Shown one piece after another: positions 1 to 11,105 of a stretch of 64,000 nucleotides of DNA. The translations under genes and the position numbers were made by a program. The first letter of the stretch is position 1, and every line of letters begins with the position of its first letter. Source of the DNA: Stropharia rugosoannulata. Its lineage: Eukaryota; Basidiomycota; Agaricomycetes; Agaricales; Strophariaceae. The notes under the pieces were generated by a model that made no database searches, was not told the origin of the DNA, and saw only the letters and a list, made by a program, of their open reading frames with translations. Where the stretch lies: NCBI GenBank assembly GCA_028532985.1, contig JANCIK010000002.1, positions 558,001-622,000 on the forward strand, read 5' to 3'.

Positions 1-545
1 TACTACTGATGATGATGAGTTGGAGGACACAACTGAAGATGAGGACGTAGATGCCGATGCTGAAGAAGAATCCGATTCAAACCCGTCCTCCACTTCAGCA
101 ATAGGTTCGACTACTCGAACTTGCGTAGGTTTTTTTGGTACTGGCTCCACATCGTTGGCTACCGAAGACCGTTTTCGTTTGTGTCCGCGTGTAATGCCTG
201 ATTTTGTCAATTTAACCCTCTCCACCGACACAAATTCTACGCACCTTGGACGTTGGCAGCCTCCACGACCATAACTTGCTCATCCACACTAGGCGCAGGC
301 CTCCTTTTTATGCATATAAGATCCCCATCGCGGACAGCACCGAAAGGACAATCATCCAGGAGCTCGAAGTCATCTAGAAGAAGAATCAATTGGCCAGCAT
401 GATGTTGTCCGGCGCGCAGGGCAGGCACGCGGCGACAGAGCTCTGCTTTGAGAGCTGAGACAGTTTCTGGGATCGTGTGTTCATCTGGCACAAACCATGC
501 CTTAACGTCGGGCAGAGGATTGTACGTCTGTATGCGGATTCGCAT
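1..545 (-). CDS. Coilin-like protein, N-terminal part (3' end outside window)
   Basis: Probable coilin, the scaffold of nuclear Cajal bodies. The first ~80 residues (545 down to ~290) read MRIRIQTYNPLPDVKAWFVP and continue with a ubiquitin-like pattern ending in VRDGDLICIKRR. This resembles the coilin N-terminal self-association domain, where a beta-strand start and an 'xxDxDxLxVKxx' end are typical. The ATG at 545-543 is the only ATG start in frame. A 47-base intron fits at 198-244 (donor GTGCGT, acceptor TCAG). After it the frame continues as ITRGHKRKRSSVAND, a basic nuclear-localisation-like patch, then a Ser/Asp/Glu-rich stretch to the window edge, as expected for the disordered middle of coilin. 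The C-terminal Tudor-like part is not in the window. Fungal coilins are very divergent, so the family call is moderate; the gene itself is well supported. Confidence 0.58.
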
Positions 546-664
546 CGACAATGAATGTGATTCTGAAAAAAATCAGTGGAGGTTGTTGCAAGGCTGTTGG
601 GAGGTTGGGTGAAGTTACTAAATCAGAATCCGGGCCGGCTTCCGGCAAACCACGGAAATCTTAC

Positions 665-715
665 TATAAAGGGTCGCCGTTCCGTTTGCGTTCCGTCTCC
701 TTAAACCGCGCTGAA
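665..715 (+). repeat. Dispersed repeat, copy 1
   Basis: Starts TATAAAGGGTCGCCGTTCCG and ends ACCGCGCTGAA. The same two blocks occur in the same order and strand at 12293-12332, inside an expanded intron of family copy A. This copy has an extra 11-base partial duplication (TTGCGTTCCGT) between the blocks. Probably a fragment or end of a mobile element; no coding part was identified. Confidence 0.55.
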
Positions 716-2314
716 AAAAATGCAAAATATGTAAAATGACTTTTACTTGATGCCTGAGACCTGTCAAGCCCCGGGGAGAAATGTACAGTAGTGTGTTGTC
801 GACAGTTGACTATGTTGTTACTAATGGCCATATCTGCGCACCTAAGGTCAACTAGTCCCCGGTAATCGTAATCCGTAATAAGTGAATAAAGACTACCTCC
901 AGGAGCAGACCTACGGCATGCATGAACAGTGTTGACTGCACTGGCGACTTGCATCTTTATTTTTTGGCGCCAAATCCCCGCGCAATCGCCTGCTTCCGGA
1001 TACACTTCCAAACACCTATACAGATTGTAAATGAGAAAATCCGACGCGTCGTCCTCTTTGAAGAGAGTTTTGAGAGGGCTGTTGGAACGTTAACTTCAGC
1101 AAGGGCTTCGATAGGCACCGTCGACATGTCAGTAAATCCATCAGCTAATTACACCATACTACATTGACCATACACATATCTTTGTCACTGAAGACCAGTC
1201 GATCTCGGGCACTATTAGTAGTGATCGGGTCTTTGAAAGATCCGAGAAATTGCTTTTGCTATTAGGTTACACCTATCATGCTACTAGAGGAAAATATGTA
1301 TACTCATACTATTTAGTAGAGCTCCAGTGGTTACTTTTTTAAAAGGTAGATTTGTCACAGGTATCAAGAGGGTTACCGTTGGGCAACCGTTGGGAGAATC
1401 AAAACTACGTTTATAAATTTCTCTCCCGCAGCAGTCTGGACCATGTACTTTCAGGTGAAGACCTGATCCACGGTTAAGCGATGATCGTCAGGATCATGGC
1501 AGTCGGCAACATCTGGCCACCGGGCGCTCTCTTGTGACATTACGACCGGCGGCGCTGTGTCTGAATCTCGAAGAGAAATTATTAGGCAAACGAGACAGAG
1601 GACTGACAGGACTTACATACACACACATTGATGACCAGACAAGTCTATTGGTACTTAGCTGTATAGGTATAAGCATGCTAGACTGTCGTTGGATCTGCGA
1701 AGCCTGTTTGATCACTGAGAGTGTTTTGATGGTTGAGTGGCATGCACTTTACTACTTATGTAGTGTAATCCTTTGCTAGTATAGCCTATGCGCCACACTT
1801 TTCACGCGCCGCAAAATAGTTCCACAGTTAACTAGCCTACTTTTTTTTTCCAGAGTTTCGATCTGAGCTTCGTTTCTGAGCTTCGTATGGATGGATGTTA
1901 CAGGTAAACGCCCATAGGCACGTATGTACCAGTCGTGGAGAATATAAAGGCATACATAGCTGTGCAGAAAGGTAGTACAGCCAAGCCACCGGTTGATCAT
2001 CCGTTAGCAGCACTCATGCATCGGCATGTCAATTTGTCAAATCACCAAGTGTAACACGACAGAACACGACTCCAACGCAACTCCAACGATAACTCCATCT
2101 GCCAAGTTCATCCAGATGTTTATCAAGGTCTTTGGCAGAATCTGCATTTTTCTGCGTGTACGGCAGGCACGGCATGACAGAAACATTCTTCATAAGGATT
2201 ACTTCAGCGCACCGTGGTAGGGGAAGGGGTCCAGGGGAGTATTTATGGAAATTATCAGCGCTTTGACACTGACAACACTGATTGTCGGAACGGAGCGGCA
2301 TTGATGAGATCGAC

Positions 2315-2323
2315 TTATATATA
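2315..2323 (+). promoter_or_regulatory. TATA-like element upstream of the secreted-protein gene
   Basis: TTATATATA lies about 76 bases before the chosen ATG (2399), a normal core-promoter distance for a basidiomycete gene with a short leader. It also argues against starting translation farther upstream. Confidence 0.45.
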
Positions 2324-2398
2324 CCCGGCACAGAGTGGTCGTCACTTCTTGATTACTTCCACCCATACCGTCCTGATCTTAGCAGCGGCTGGTCCGCA

Positions 2399-3520
2399 AT
2401 GCCCAACTTCTCCCTTCGAGCAGGTCTCGTAGGGCTATTTTACTTCATTGTACTCTCGTATACAGTCTGCGCGCTCCCAATCCCTGGTTCGCGTCTTGTT
2501 CCGGCCTCTTCGAGTCTGTCCTATTCGCCCGGAGTACTTCCCCTTCCTCCCGGAGTGCCTCCAGTTCATCTTCGTCCTGTGAATTCGCTGTTAGCTTCCG
2601 GTCTTGCACAAGGGGTGAGCTCACGCGAAGCTCAACTAGCACTGAGCTCTCCGTCGGAGTATGTGAGCACCAGGGAAGAGGAGATGGTGACGCTTTACCG
2701 ACGCAACATCTTCTCGAAATGTGCGTACACAATTATGGCATATCCTTGCCAACCTTGTCCAGCACCGTAAACATAATTGCTAATGTCCTGTTTTTCCAGT
2801 GTTCCATAAGATTAAAGAAGGTTTTCAACACGGTAACTACGATTATGATTCATGAAAATACTAGATGTTGACCATTCTCCTGAAACTAGTGGGAAACGCG
2901 ATCAAGAACGGAATCGTACATGGTATTTTGTGGGCGTTTAGAGACTCTCGATAGAAATACTGACTGCATATCTCTTCCAGCTGCAAAGGCAGTAGCACAC
3001 GGAGTGTCTCATGGTACTTTATGGATGCTCGTATACGGTTAGCAGACGTGCTGATTGTATCTATCTTCTAGCTGCAAAGGTGGTAGCACATGGAGTAGTT
3101 CACGGTAATACATTTACCTTTACCCAATTTGAGCAGAGCACTGAGTTTAACTTCCTTCTGACAGCTGCTACGGCAGTCAAGCACTTTGCGCAGACGACCG
3201 GAGCCAAGATCGCCAAAGTTGGGCTCAAGATAGCGTCAGTTGTCGAGCATGGTATCTCGAAAGTTGCCCAGTTTATTCCCGTTGTGGGCAAGGTCGTCTC
3301 TAAGGCCATGGATGGTATATCTACTGGGGCGAGTAAGCTTTCCGACAAGATCAAGGCGCATATTGGGGGCAAGCTTGGAGAGGCGATGAAGAAAATGGAC
3401 AAGGCTAATCACATCATGGGCTTCATTCCCCGGGAGCTTGTGGAACCTGGCAGGTCGGTCGGTGAGCTGGAAGAGCGGGAGCTTCTCAGACTCTTCCGGC
3501 GCTGTCAAGAACAATTGTAA
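2399..3520 (+). CDS. Secreted amphipathic-helix repeat protein built from 33-nt exons
   Basis: Family not recognised. Start ATG 2399 gives a signal peptide: MPNFSLRAGLVGLFYFIVLS then YTVCA|LP. A Pro/Ser-rich segment follows, then a long amphipathic helix. Exons by eye: 2399-2720, 2800-2832, 2890-2922, 2981-3013, 3072-3104, 3165-3520, about 269 aa. The four middle exons are each exactly 33 nt, phase 1-1, and encode 11-residue units such as GNAIKNGIVH, AAKAVAHGVSH and AAKVVAHGVVH. Exons 4 and 5 are near-identical duplicates. The last exon continues the 11-residue periodicity without introns (ASVVEHGIS, VAQFIPVVGK, MDGISTGASK). Introns are 57-79 bases with good donors (GTGCGT, GTAACT, GTATTT, GTACTT, GTAATA) and CAG/TAG acceptors. 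Eleven-residue repeats give helices with one lipid-facing side, as in apolipoproteins, so membrane or surface binding is an inference. The frame closes through all six exons without a stop. Confidence 0.75.
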
Positions 3521-4773
3521 CACATATATGTAACGAAGGTGTTTTGATATTGTACTGCTAGAGAAGAAAAGAGTCGGTGAGTATCCATCTATTTTCTACA
3601 ACAGATACCAGAGACCAGATATTGAGCACAAATTAAGTCTGTATCAGGAATATGTCAGCTAACAATTATTGTAACAAATCCAACATGGCCTACGTTATCA
3701 GAGTCTCATAAGCGTTTGGCGCGGGGTTAACTGCTGCACCTTTTGCACATTGTACTCTACTCCTGGCCGTGGGTAACGCAGTGGTGTAAACAGCCTTAAA
3801 CCACAAAGCTGCTTGGTTCTCGAAACAAACATTCAAGTTGGAAAATTCTTACCACAGACAGTGGAGGATCCGAGGACAAGTCGTTAGTTCACAAAAAAGA
3901 GTGAAATTTTCTGCATTCCAAACAAGCAATTCGCCAATCTCCTAATGTCCTCTCGTCAAATTCGATAGGTAGATGAAGCGATCTGGACTGTCACCGCTCT
4001 GCCCGAGCCCACCGAGCCCACAGAATCATTATCTTGTCATAAATGGCAGGAACGTTGCCACGCAAGTCAAGAACGCGCATGGTGTGGTTCTCGCGAACGG
4101 AAATAAGTAGACTCCAGAGCACCTGATATTCTATATTTACTACAAAGATATATCTACTTGGTTATAAACATCCATGGTGAGTTGATTGGGCGGAGTTGTG
4201 GAGAGCACCAGCCAGCGCACTGGGGCGCATAAATCGTAAGTAATGTACGCGTAGCTGCAAGACTTTCTCTCTATAGAGAAAGCGGTCTACTTTTAGAAAA
4301 TAAGTTGGATAGTGTAAGAGGATATGACGACGAGGATATAAATAATGCGACGATAGGATGCGTAGGTCATTAGTACGTAGGAGGCCAGAAAATGTCGCGG
4401 CCAGGTTGATCTAAGAAATACAAAATGGCAAACAAGATAGACAAGTGACAGTTGATGCGTATAATACATGTTGGACGATGAGTGCAGAGGCAGGTTCAGG
4501 TTAGACGACAAGCGAGGTGATGCATATGAACGAGTGGAAAGTCGGATACAGGGTGGCGGAGAGGCGTAGGCCAACTGGCGGGTTGAGCTAGACCGTGTCT
4601 TCGGAGGGATAAATGTTTTCTCCCAATTCCGTAGCCAGTGGGGGTATTCCCCTTTTTATTAAAGCACAGAGAAATCCGTAAGAATGCCGCTAATCCGGTT
4701 ATAAACAGCCTCTGGGTATCGCCTGCAACCTCATTATCAGCGCCACAGTCCGCATGAGTACAAATGAATGACA
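3521..4773. other. Intergenic region
   Basis: Lies between convergent gene ends. No gene recognised. One small perfect inverted repeat occurs at 4262-4281 (CTTTCTCT, 4-base loop, AGAGAAAG). The only longer open frames (4293-4574 and 4496-4774, minus) show no motif and no splice context. Confidence 0.6.
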
Positions 4774-7700
4774 TTACCGTTCATGTAGACGTTCGAGGAG
4801 CGCAAGTGCCGCGTCGCGATTGCCCGCGCCTAGTTCAGCTCTAACCATCGCTTCCCACGTCGAGGGCTACAGAGAAACGTCAGCGAGCGCCAACCCAAAA
4901 TAAGTCAAGAATACACACCTCACGGTACACAGGGGACATGACTGGGACCTCGGGGCTCAGCTCAGGACTATGCGGCGCATGATTATTAGGAGCCGCAACG
5001 CCCATCGGGGGATTCGACAGTGCTTCAAAGATCTCGCGCGCCTTCGTCAGATCTCCAACGTTTGCATAACCCTTGATCAGGAAGTTCGCAATGTACGCCG
5101 TCATGTGCACACCGAGTTGCGCCATCTTGCCAACGTAGATCGGGAGCAGGTCTGTCCGTTTGTTTGCAACAATGGCGTTGATAATCGCTTCAAATGCCAC
5201 TGCGTCAGGTTTTGGTGCACGGTGGTATGTACCCATAGACTCGAACACGTTGATCGCCTTATCAAGATTCTTTGACACACATCCATAAGCGTTGATCAGG
5301 GACGCGAAGTGGGCGCCGGTAACTTGAACTGATTCATCTGCAAGCAGCTCTGCAAAGACTTGCTCCATGGAGTCCAGAGCGACGGGCTCCAGAGATCCGT
5401 GCGTATCTAGGAGAAGCTAGGAAAATAAGTCAGTCTTCAATGCGTAGCAGCACGAAGCAATAGAATATCACCTTATACGTATGCGCAGAGGGCTTTACGC
5501 CAGCCTTCTTCAACTCGTTATAGTAGTACAAAGCCGAGATCCTGTTTGGTTTAGTCTGCGTGTACAGCTGCATCATGGTGTTGTATGGCGGCACGCGCGG
5601 TTTGAAATGGGGGTTCCGGACCATCTCCCTGAACAGGTTCTCCGCCGCGGTCACATCGCCAACACGCGCGCATGCACCGATCACTGCGCCGTACGTGATG
5701 GAAGAAGGCGTAAGACCGCCCGCCTTCATCTGCTCGAACAGCTCAAGTGCGTAGTCTGCTTTGCGCGCACGCGAAAGCTTCGAGATGATGTTATTGTACA
5801 GATACAGGTTAGGCCGCACACCACGGGCGAGTGCCTCTTCGAACAGCACAACAGCGCCAGACGTGTCGTCTGTCGTGTCCTTGACGAGCTGCACTAGGAT
5901 GCCGTACGCGTCGGCCGACGGGCACAGGCCCTGGTCGAGGATGCGCATACGGTGAACGTGCGCCGCATCGACGTGACCAGCGTGGGCGAGAGCAATGATC
6001 ATGCTGTTCTCGATGGCGGCCCACTCGTAGCGCTGGCTCTCGGGTGGCGAAATGTGCAAGACTCCCTGAGCGGTGGTGTAAAGCTCGCGCACCTTGTCGA
6101 GGTCCTTCACGCGTCCAGAGCTTTCGATGAGGCGGCACATGACATCAACCCCAGGAGCCTTGCCGGACTGGAGCCCTTGTTCGAACAACTTATACGCTTT
6201 TTCCAAAGTTGGCGGGAGCGCGTCACCTATCGCTTGACCTATCGTTTGGAAGATGCGTTTGCTGAGGTACGCGTCGACGCGAACTGCAGGTTGCTCGGTG
6301 GGTAAGATTTGCGATGCTACGGGGTTTAATTCATCGGCTGTCTGCATGATATTGTTCTGCACCGAATTGAACACGAGCTCGTCGTACTTTTCCAGAGTTT
6401 CAAGATATTCCGGTCCATATTGGAGAAGTACTGCGCGGAGACTCTCGCTAGGGTGTTGAGATTGAATAACACCAAGGATATGGAGTCTAATGTCTTCACT
6501 GAGGGCCGCGAAGGAATGTCCGAGAGCATGGAACCGCTTGAATAGAGACGACATATCTTGCGGGAGGAATCCAGGGAACAGTTGAAGATTAGCGGGGTTG
6601 CCGGCCGCCATGTTCAAGTCGAACTGCATTGCGTAAGACAAGAGCAACTGCCAATCATCAATAGAGAGATTCCACTCTACATCGTCGCCATTGATCATTC
6701 GACCGTAAGCATGCAGGAAAATAGGGGCGAAACGGACGTCGGGCCTCATGCCAAGTCTATGCACAAGGCGAGCAAGGGGGAGCGCCTCTGAGAAGCCCGG
6801 CACGCCTACACCTGAGTGGACGGCTTCAGAGATGCTCTGCAAAAATGCTGAAGTCGCTTGAATAGTAGAGGCCGACCAAGCTGTTGTCCAATGCTCGAAA
6901 CCACTGTTCACTAAGTGGATGAAAGTCGCGCACGGAGCAGAGAATTCCCCGACAGCGACCAGCTCGCGACACATTTCAAGTAGCAGCTGTTCCTTATCTC
7001 TACCGTTATACTCGTTGATGTCTTGAACAAGATATTTGAGGTTCTCGGCCACAACAGAGCGCTTCGGGCGCTTCTTTTGCAGAAGTTCCATATTCGCCGT
7101 GTATACGATAAGTCGGATGGTGCTGTTGACGGGCTCGTCGCTTTTCTCGTGTTGCTGCTTCAAAATCTTGAAGAGACGGTTGAGATCATCTACTTTTCCC
7201 TTGTCGGCCAGATGGTCCATCATCAGGAACCAAGCCTGGCCATCTGGACGCATGACACGACCAGAAAGGCCCTGGTATGGGTCGGCCGGAGCTGGTTCTT
7301 GCGCAAGAAGTTTTTCAAACCACATCAGTGCGGATTCGGTATCGCCGGTTGTCAAAAACCCATTGATAACTGTGGTGAACATCGAAGAAGTGGCAACAGG
7401 TATGTCAGCCGTGGTAAAGTTATTACCAGCGTCGGATTTTAATACTTGATCCACGAGTCCGATGGCTTTGTCAGGTAACCCTGCGCGGAAGTAGGCCTCT
7501 ATCATGGAGTTCCACACTTGAATGTGACCTTGACGTCCCAGGGCTACGAGCTTGCCAGTGTACTGGAACAGTTTATTCTTGGCTCCAGCAGAGATGAACG
7601 TGTTGAAGATTTCTTCAGCCTCGTTGATCTGGCCAGCATTAGAGAAGGCGTGGATCAGGTACCGGTACACTTGAACAGGGATGGTAATATCCTTGCGCGT

Positions 7701-8960
7701 TTCCAGTTGGGCATAGACATGGATAGCAGAGTGAACGTCGACGTGATTGGCGGCGCAGTTGATAAGACGGACGAATGTCGACATCATTAGCTGGTCTTTA
7801 CCATCCACGGCTAAGACCCCTTCGAAAAGAGACATGGCTGAGGCAAAGTTGTCCTCTTTGTAGAGCGCTTTCATCCGTGCCTTCTCTATGTTGTCACTAG
7901 GAAGACTACCGTCAGACTCCTTCTCCTTCTTGATGCGAAGATCCAACGCCATTTTAGCGCGATGAACCTCGAAATCGCGCGTCGTTAACGCGTGAATGAG
8001 AGTTTCGTAGGTTTCGACAGTAGGCATAACGGATTTTGCAAGCATGCTATTGTAGAGATCGAGGACTGGCTTAATAGGCGCACCAGTAGGACGTGTCTGC
8101 AGAGTAGCATAAAGTGCTGCGTTGAACATTTCCACGGAAGGGACATCGTAGCTTGCTAGCATGCGGCGGACAGAGCGCGCACAGCCAGCAAAGTCTTTAC
8201 CCTTGGCTATTGATAGAAAATGTTCGACTTCCTCTTCCACCTTGCTTGGTTGCTCCTTAGCACCATCTGCCTCTGCCTCGGCTTGTGCAGCGTCCACTTG
8301 TTTTTGAGTAGGTTTCGGAGACTTCGGAGGTGGAAGAGGAGGTTCCGAGGCGCCTAATAGAGGACTTAAAGGTGCCGAAGTGGAATTGCGACGAACTAGC
8401 AAAGCCTGAGTCGGTTGTGTTACAGGAAGGGGATCAGCCAAAAGCTTCTCCTTGGCCAAAGCCATTGAATCGTTGGGCGTAAAAGCGTGTCTTCCTCGAG
8501 CATGTAGCTGAACACTCTTGAGTACACCAAGTTTTTCGCCGCGCTCAGTGCGACCAGCAACTCCCATTGACAAACTGGAGCTGCGCATGCGACGTTTCCG
8601 CTGCTGTGCAGGCAGGATAGTCCATTTGACAGGCACATCGTCGATATCGTCGGTTTGAGAGATTTGCCCGTCATGCGAGGTTACTGCATTGGCCTGAGTC
8701 ACCGCACGACCAGCGCTCTAATAAAATATTAAAAGCCATATTAGGGAGCACGACTGGAGCATACGCACATTATGACCTGCATAAAATCGACTTCCGGCGC
8801 CATATTTAGCGCCCCCTGGTCCAGGTCCATTCCCCCAAGATGAGCCCGACCCGGACGAGGGCCCAGACGACTGGAGCTGGAGAACATTTCTGATGGTATG
8901 TGTTTGGTTGTGGACTACGGCGACTGCACGTCCCGTACTATGTAGGATGTGAGGCAGCAT
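4774..8960 (-). CDS. Pentatricopeptide-repeat protein, mitochondrial (Cya5-like)
   Basis: Organellar RNA-binding protein expected to act in mitochondrial mRNA processing or translation. Four exons: 8769-8960, 5472-8717, 4919-5416, 4774-4866, with introns of 51, 55 and 52 bases; 1342 aa. The start MLPHILHSTGRAVAVVHNQ is basic, hydroxylated and lacks acids, a good mitochondrial presequence. Helical-hairpin PPR units recur, for example GLTPSSITYGAVIGACARVG, PHFKPRVPPYNTMMQLY and KPSAHTYKV, plus VEMFNAALYA and VQVYRYLIHAFSNAG. The C-terminal region (LDSMEQVFAELL, then SLINAYGCVSKNLDKAINVF) resembles ascomycete proteins named translation regulator Cya5, which is why that is suggested; a specific target mRNA cannot be inferred. 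All exon joins keep frame and the last exon ends at TAA 4774-4776. Several long open frames antisense to it are shadows. Confidence 0.85.
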
Positions 8961-9414
8961 GACTGCCACCTATGGGGTGTCTACAGACACCTTGCGTGGG
9001 GTGTGTGAGCGAGGGTGGGGAAAAGCGCAACGCGGACGGACAAACCAAGTACAAAATCGGTGCCGACGCGATTCGTACCATTTTTTGTTTGCTGCACACG
9101 TTATTGCCAAACCCGGGACTTAGAGCGGATCAATCCGGAACATTCCCCACTAGGAAATGCCGCTAACGCGGCTGTTACCTGGCAGGGCCTGTATTTTTTT
9201 AGTAATATGTTTTAACTCCTCACATACCAACGATTTTCTCTGTCAGATAAGTTAAGATACGATAACATTAGAAAACCGCGAGTTGCGAATGCCCACGGGA
9301 GATATGTTCTCACAAAAAAACTCGCCCATCAAGAAAAGATGGGTGAGTTTTGGGACCTCACAATTAACCACTTTACTTAATAGAAAGTAGATATGCCCAG
9401 TCACAAATCGTGAA
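8961..9414. other. Intergenic region, divergent upstream region of the PPR gene
   Basis: No gene. Contains a hairpin-forming inverted repeat (9317-9351) about 65 bases before the next ORF. Confidence 0.55.
9317..9351. repeat. Inverted repeat / hairpin
   Basis: Arms AAAACTCGCCCATC and GATGGGTGAGTTTT, 14 bases each, with a 7-base A-rich loop. The single mismatch would be a G-U wobble in one RNA strand, so the transcript could form an unbroken 14-bp stem. Function unknown: it could be a transcript-end structure or a mobile-element remnant. Confidence 0.6.
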
Positions 9415-9987
9415 ATGGTTGAAGGTTTGGGGATCACGAATATAAATCGGCAGTATTCGTTTGTTGGATATTTTACAGAGGTAAGTTACATGAGCATAAC
9501 TATAATTTGTGAATTCAATGTTATAGATATATTTTTATTGACATACGGAAATTTTTTCATGGAAACATATTTTGCGGGACTGTCTTATGACAGACCGCTA
9601 TATGTTTCCATTAAAGGCGAGGTTGGTCAGAATGACTCTTCTCATTTTTCAAGCATAGTTCATGTTAGGGGTTGCGATGGTGTCAATTTGCCGTCTGTTT
9701 CATGTGAAGCAATTTTGTGTTTTCAACATGAATTGGACCTTCAAATGTCCCCATCGGATTTGCCCGAGCAAGGTCAACGTGTTGCAGCTACAGGGTTACT
9801 TTCTTCAGTGTATTTTAACCCTACAGGCTATGTTGATGGGTTTTACGTCCGTTGTGTCCTAGAATTTGTCTTTGTTCATGCGGATAGTCAATTTGCACGT
9901 ATGTTAACCGTTTTTCAATTTTCTACGTATGGCTCTGACTTAAATGTTAAGCGCTTTATTCAATGGACGTTTTACGGAATGGATTAA
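9415..9987 (+). CDS. Hypothetical protein, 190 aa
   Basis: Single open frame from ATG 9415 to TAA 9985-9987. I do not recognise a family. It starts MVEGLGITNINRQYSFVGYF and ends FIQWTFYGMD; it is rich in aromatic residues and Val and has mixed beta-like character. No signal peptide or transmembrane helix is clear. Codon use is AT-rich compared with the PPR gene next door. A run of 190 codons without a stop in such AT-rich DNA is unlikely by chance, but no splice sites, promoter or similarity confirm it. It could be a young orphan gene or a piece of a mobile element. Confidence 0.38.
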   Translation: MVEGLGITNINRQYSFVGYFTEVSYMSITIICEFNVIDIFLLTYGNFFMETYFAGLSYDRPLYVSIKGEVGQNDSSHFSSIVHVRGCDGVNLPSVSCEAILCFQHELDLQMSPSDLPEQGQRVAATGLLSSVYFNPTGYVDGFYVRCVLEFVFVHADSQFARMLTVFQFSTYGSDLNVKRFIQWTFYGMD

Positions 9988-11105
9988 CGGATGGTATGTG
10001 TAACAATTTCTATGGGCATTATCTGATGAAATTGTAGAGTTGTTTTACCCCGATTCAGATTTAGATATGAATGGGGTATGTATAAACAACATGTCGAGTA
10101 GTGAAAAAGTGATGTAGATGAGAATATGAGGCATTTGTTCATTCGTTATATAATAATAATGTTTACAATTATTTGGCGCCAGACACGATTATGCCCACGT
10201 AGATACCTGGCCCTGCCAGGTGATGTCATGCACTGGTAAAGCTCACAGACATGTATATGTAAATTAATGTCGAGAATCACCGTCCAAGAGGACACGAGAC
10301 TCACGGAGGTTTGGTCAGTGGGATGGCAAATCCTGTCATTTGCAAGTGAAGTCAAGTGTTCAAAAACGGCCCATTCACACGACCCGAAACTATAACTCCG
10401 AAAAGTCAACGAAAGGTACTAAGTACGCGTTGTGTGCGCGAAATGTCGCGTTGATTGAAGTCATTTATCGACTTTAACAGCTTATAGCCACTATTCTCAA
10501 GAGTATGAAGTTGAAATTGAGCCAAATGCTCACTGAAGGTCGACCAAGTCCGGTTGTTTCAAAGTTCCTTCTTCATAGCGAGCCTGTCACTGGATAACGC
10601 ATTACATACAGGGGCCGACGGAACATCTACAGAGCCTGCAATGCTACGTCTGTTTCAAGAGGACAAAGCTTACTGTTAAGTCAAATCAAGCCCAACAGAT
10701 ATGCTCGAAACAGTATTTCCAGCAAAAGAGATTGAAACCAGAAGAACAATATAATCATTTGATAGATAAGTGAAAGTGGACGCATGTCTAAGAGATGGTC
10801 TTAAGAAGCGACCCATCAAGTTATCAAGTTAGAGCTTTACGTGCCTGTAGGTCAATCATAGGGGTCGTAGTGCTATAAGTGCTTTGTTTCATGGCTTGGG
10901 GGGCGTTAATCTGGGTTACAAGTTATAGATTATCCGTCACTGCAAGGTCGGTGCAAGGAGTCTGGAAACTTGTGTAAGTATGGAGATATTCTGCTATTTC
11001 TTCAAAGGTGTAAGTACTTGCTGACGGATTTATGTGCGTGGATATATGCTCTTGTGTTGTAAAACGTATAAGGCAGACAGAATGGGACGAGCACTCGCAT
11101 GTCGT
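9988..11105. other. Intergenic region
   Basis: AT-rich, with no recognisable gene, repeat array or RNA gene. Short open frames on both strands have no supporting features. Confidence 0.55.

Larger units (their letters stand above)
546..2398. other. Intergenic region, divergent promoters of the coilin-like and secreted-protein genes
   Basis: I see no convincing gene here. Short open frames on both strands lack codon bias, splice context or recognisable motifs. It holds one copy of a dispersed repeat (665-715), a small direct repeat of ACCGTTGGG near 1376-1394, and a TATA-like element at 2315-2323 facing the next gene. Confidence 0.6.

Noticed and set aside
20..274. Acidic plus-strand open frame at the left edge
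   Set aside because: It is the reverse strand of the Ser-rich, spliced second exon of the coilin-like gene and has no ATG start.
1494..1779. Overlapping open frames on both strands
   Set aside because: No codon bias, motif or intron signals; typical chance frames in an intergenic region.
7023..7449. Two overlapping 137-139 codon frames antisense to the PPR gene
   Set aside because: They follow from the codon composition of the long PPR exon; no motif, start context or splice signal.
9415..9540. Possible intron GTAAGT...TATAG inside the orphan ORF
   Set aside because: Removing it (46 nt) leads at once to a stop, whereas the unspliced frame is open.
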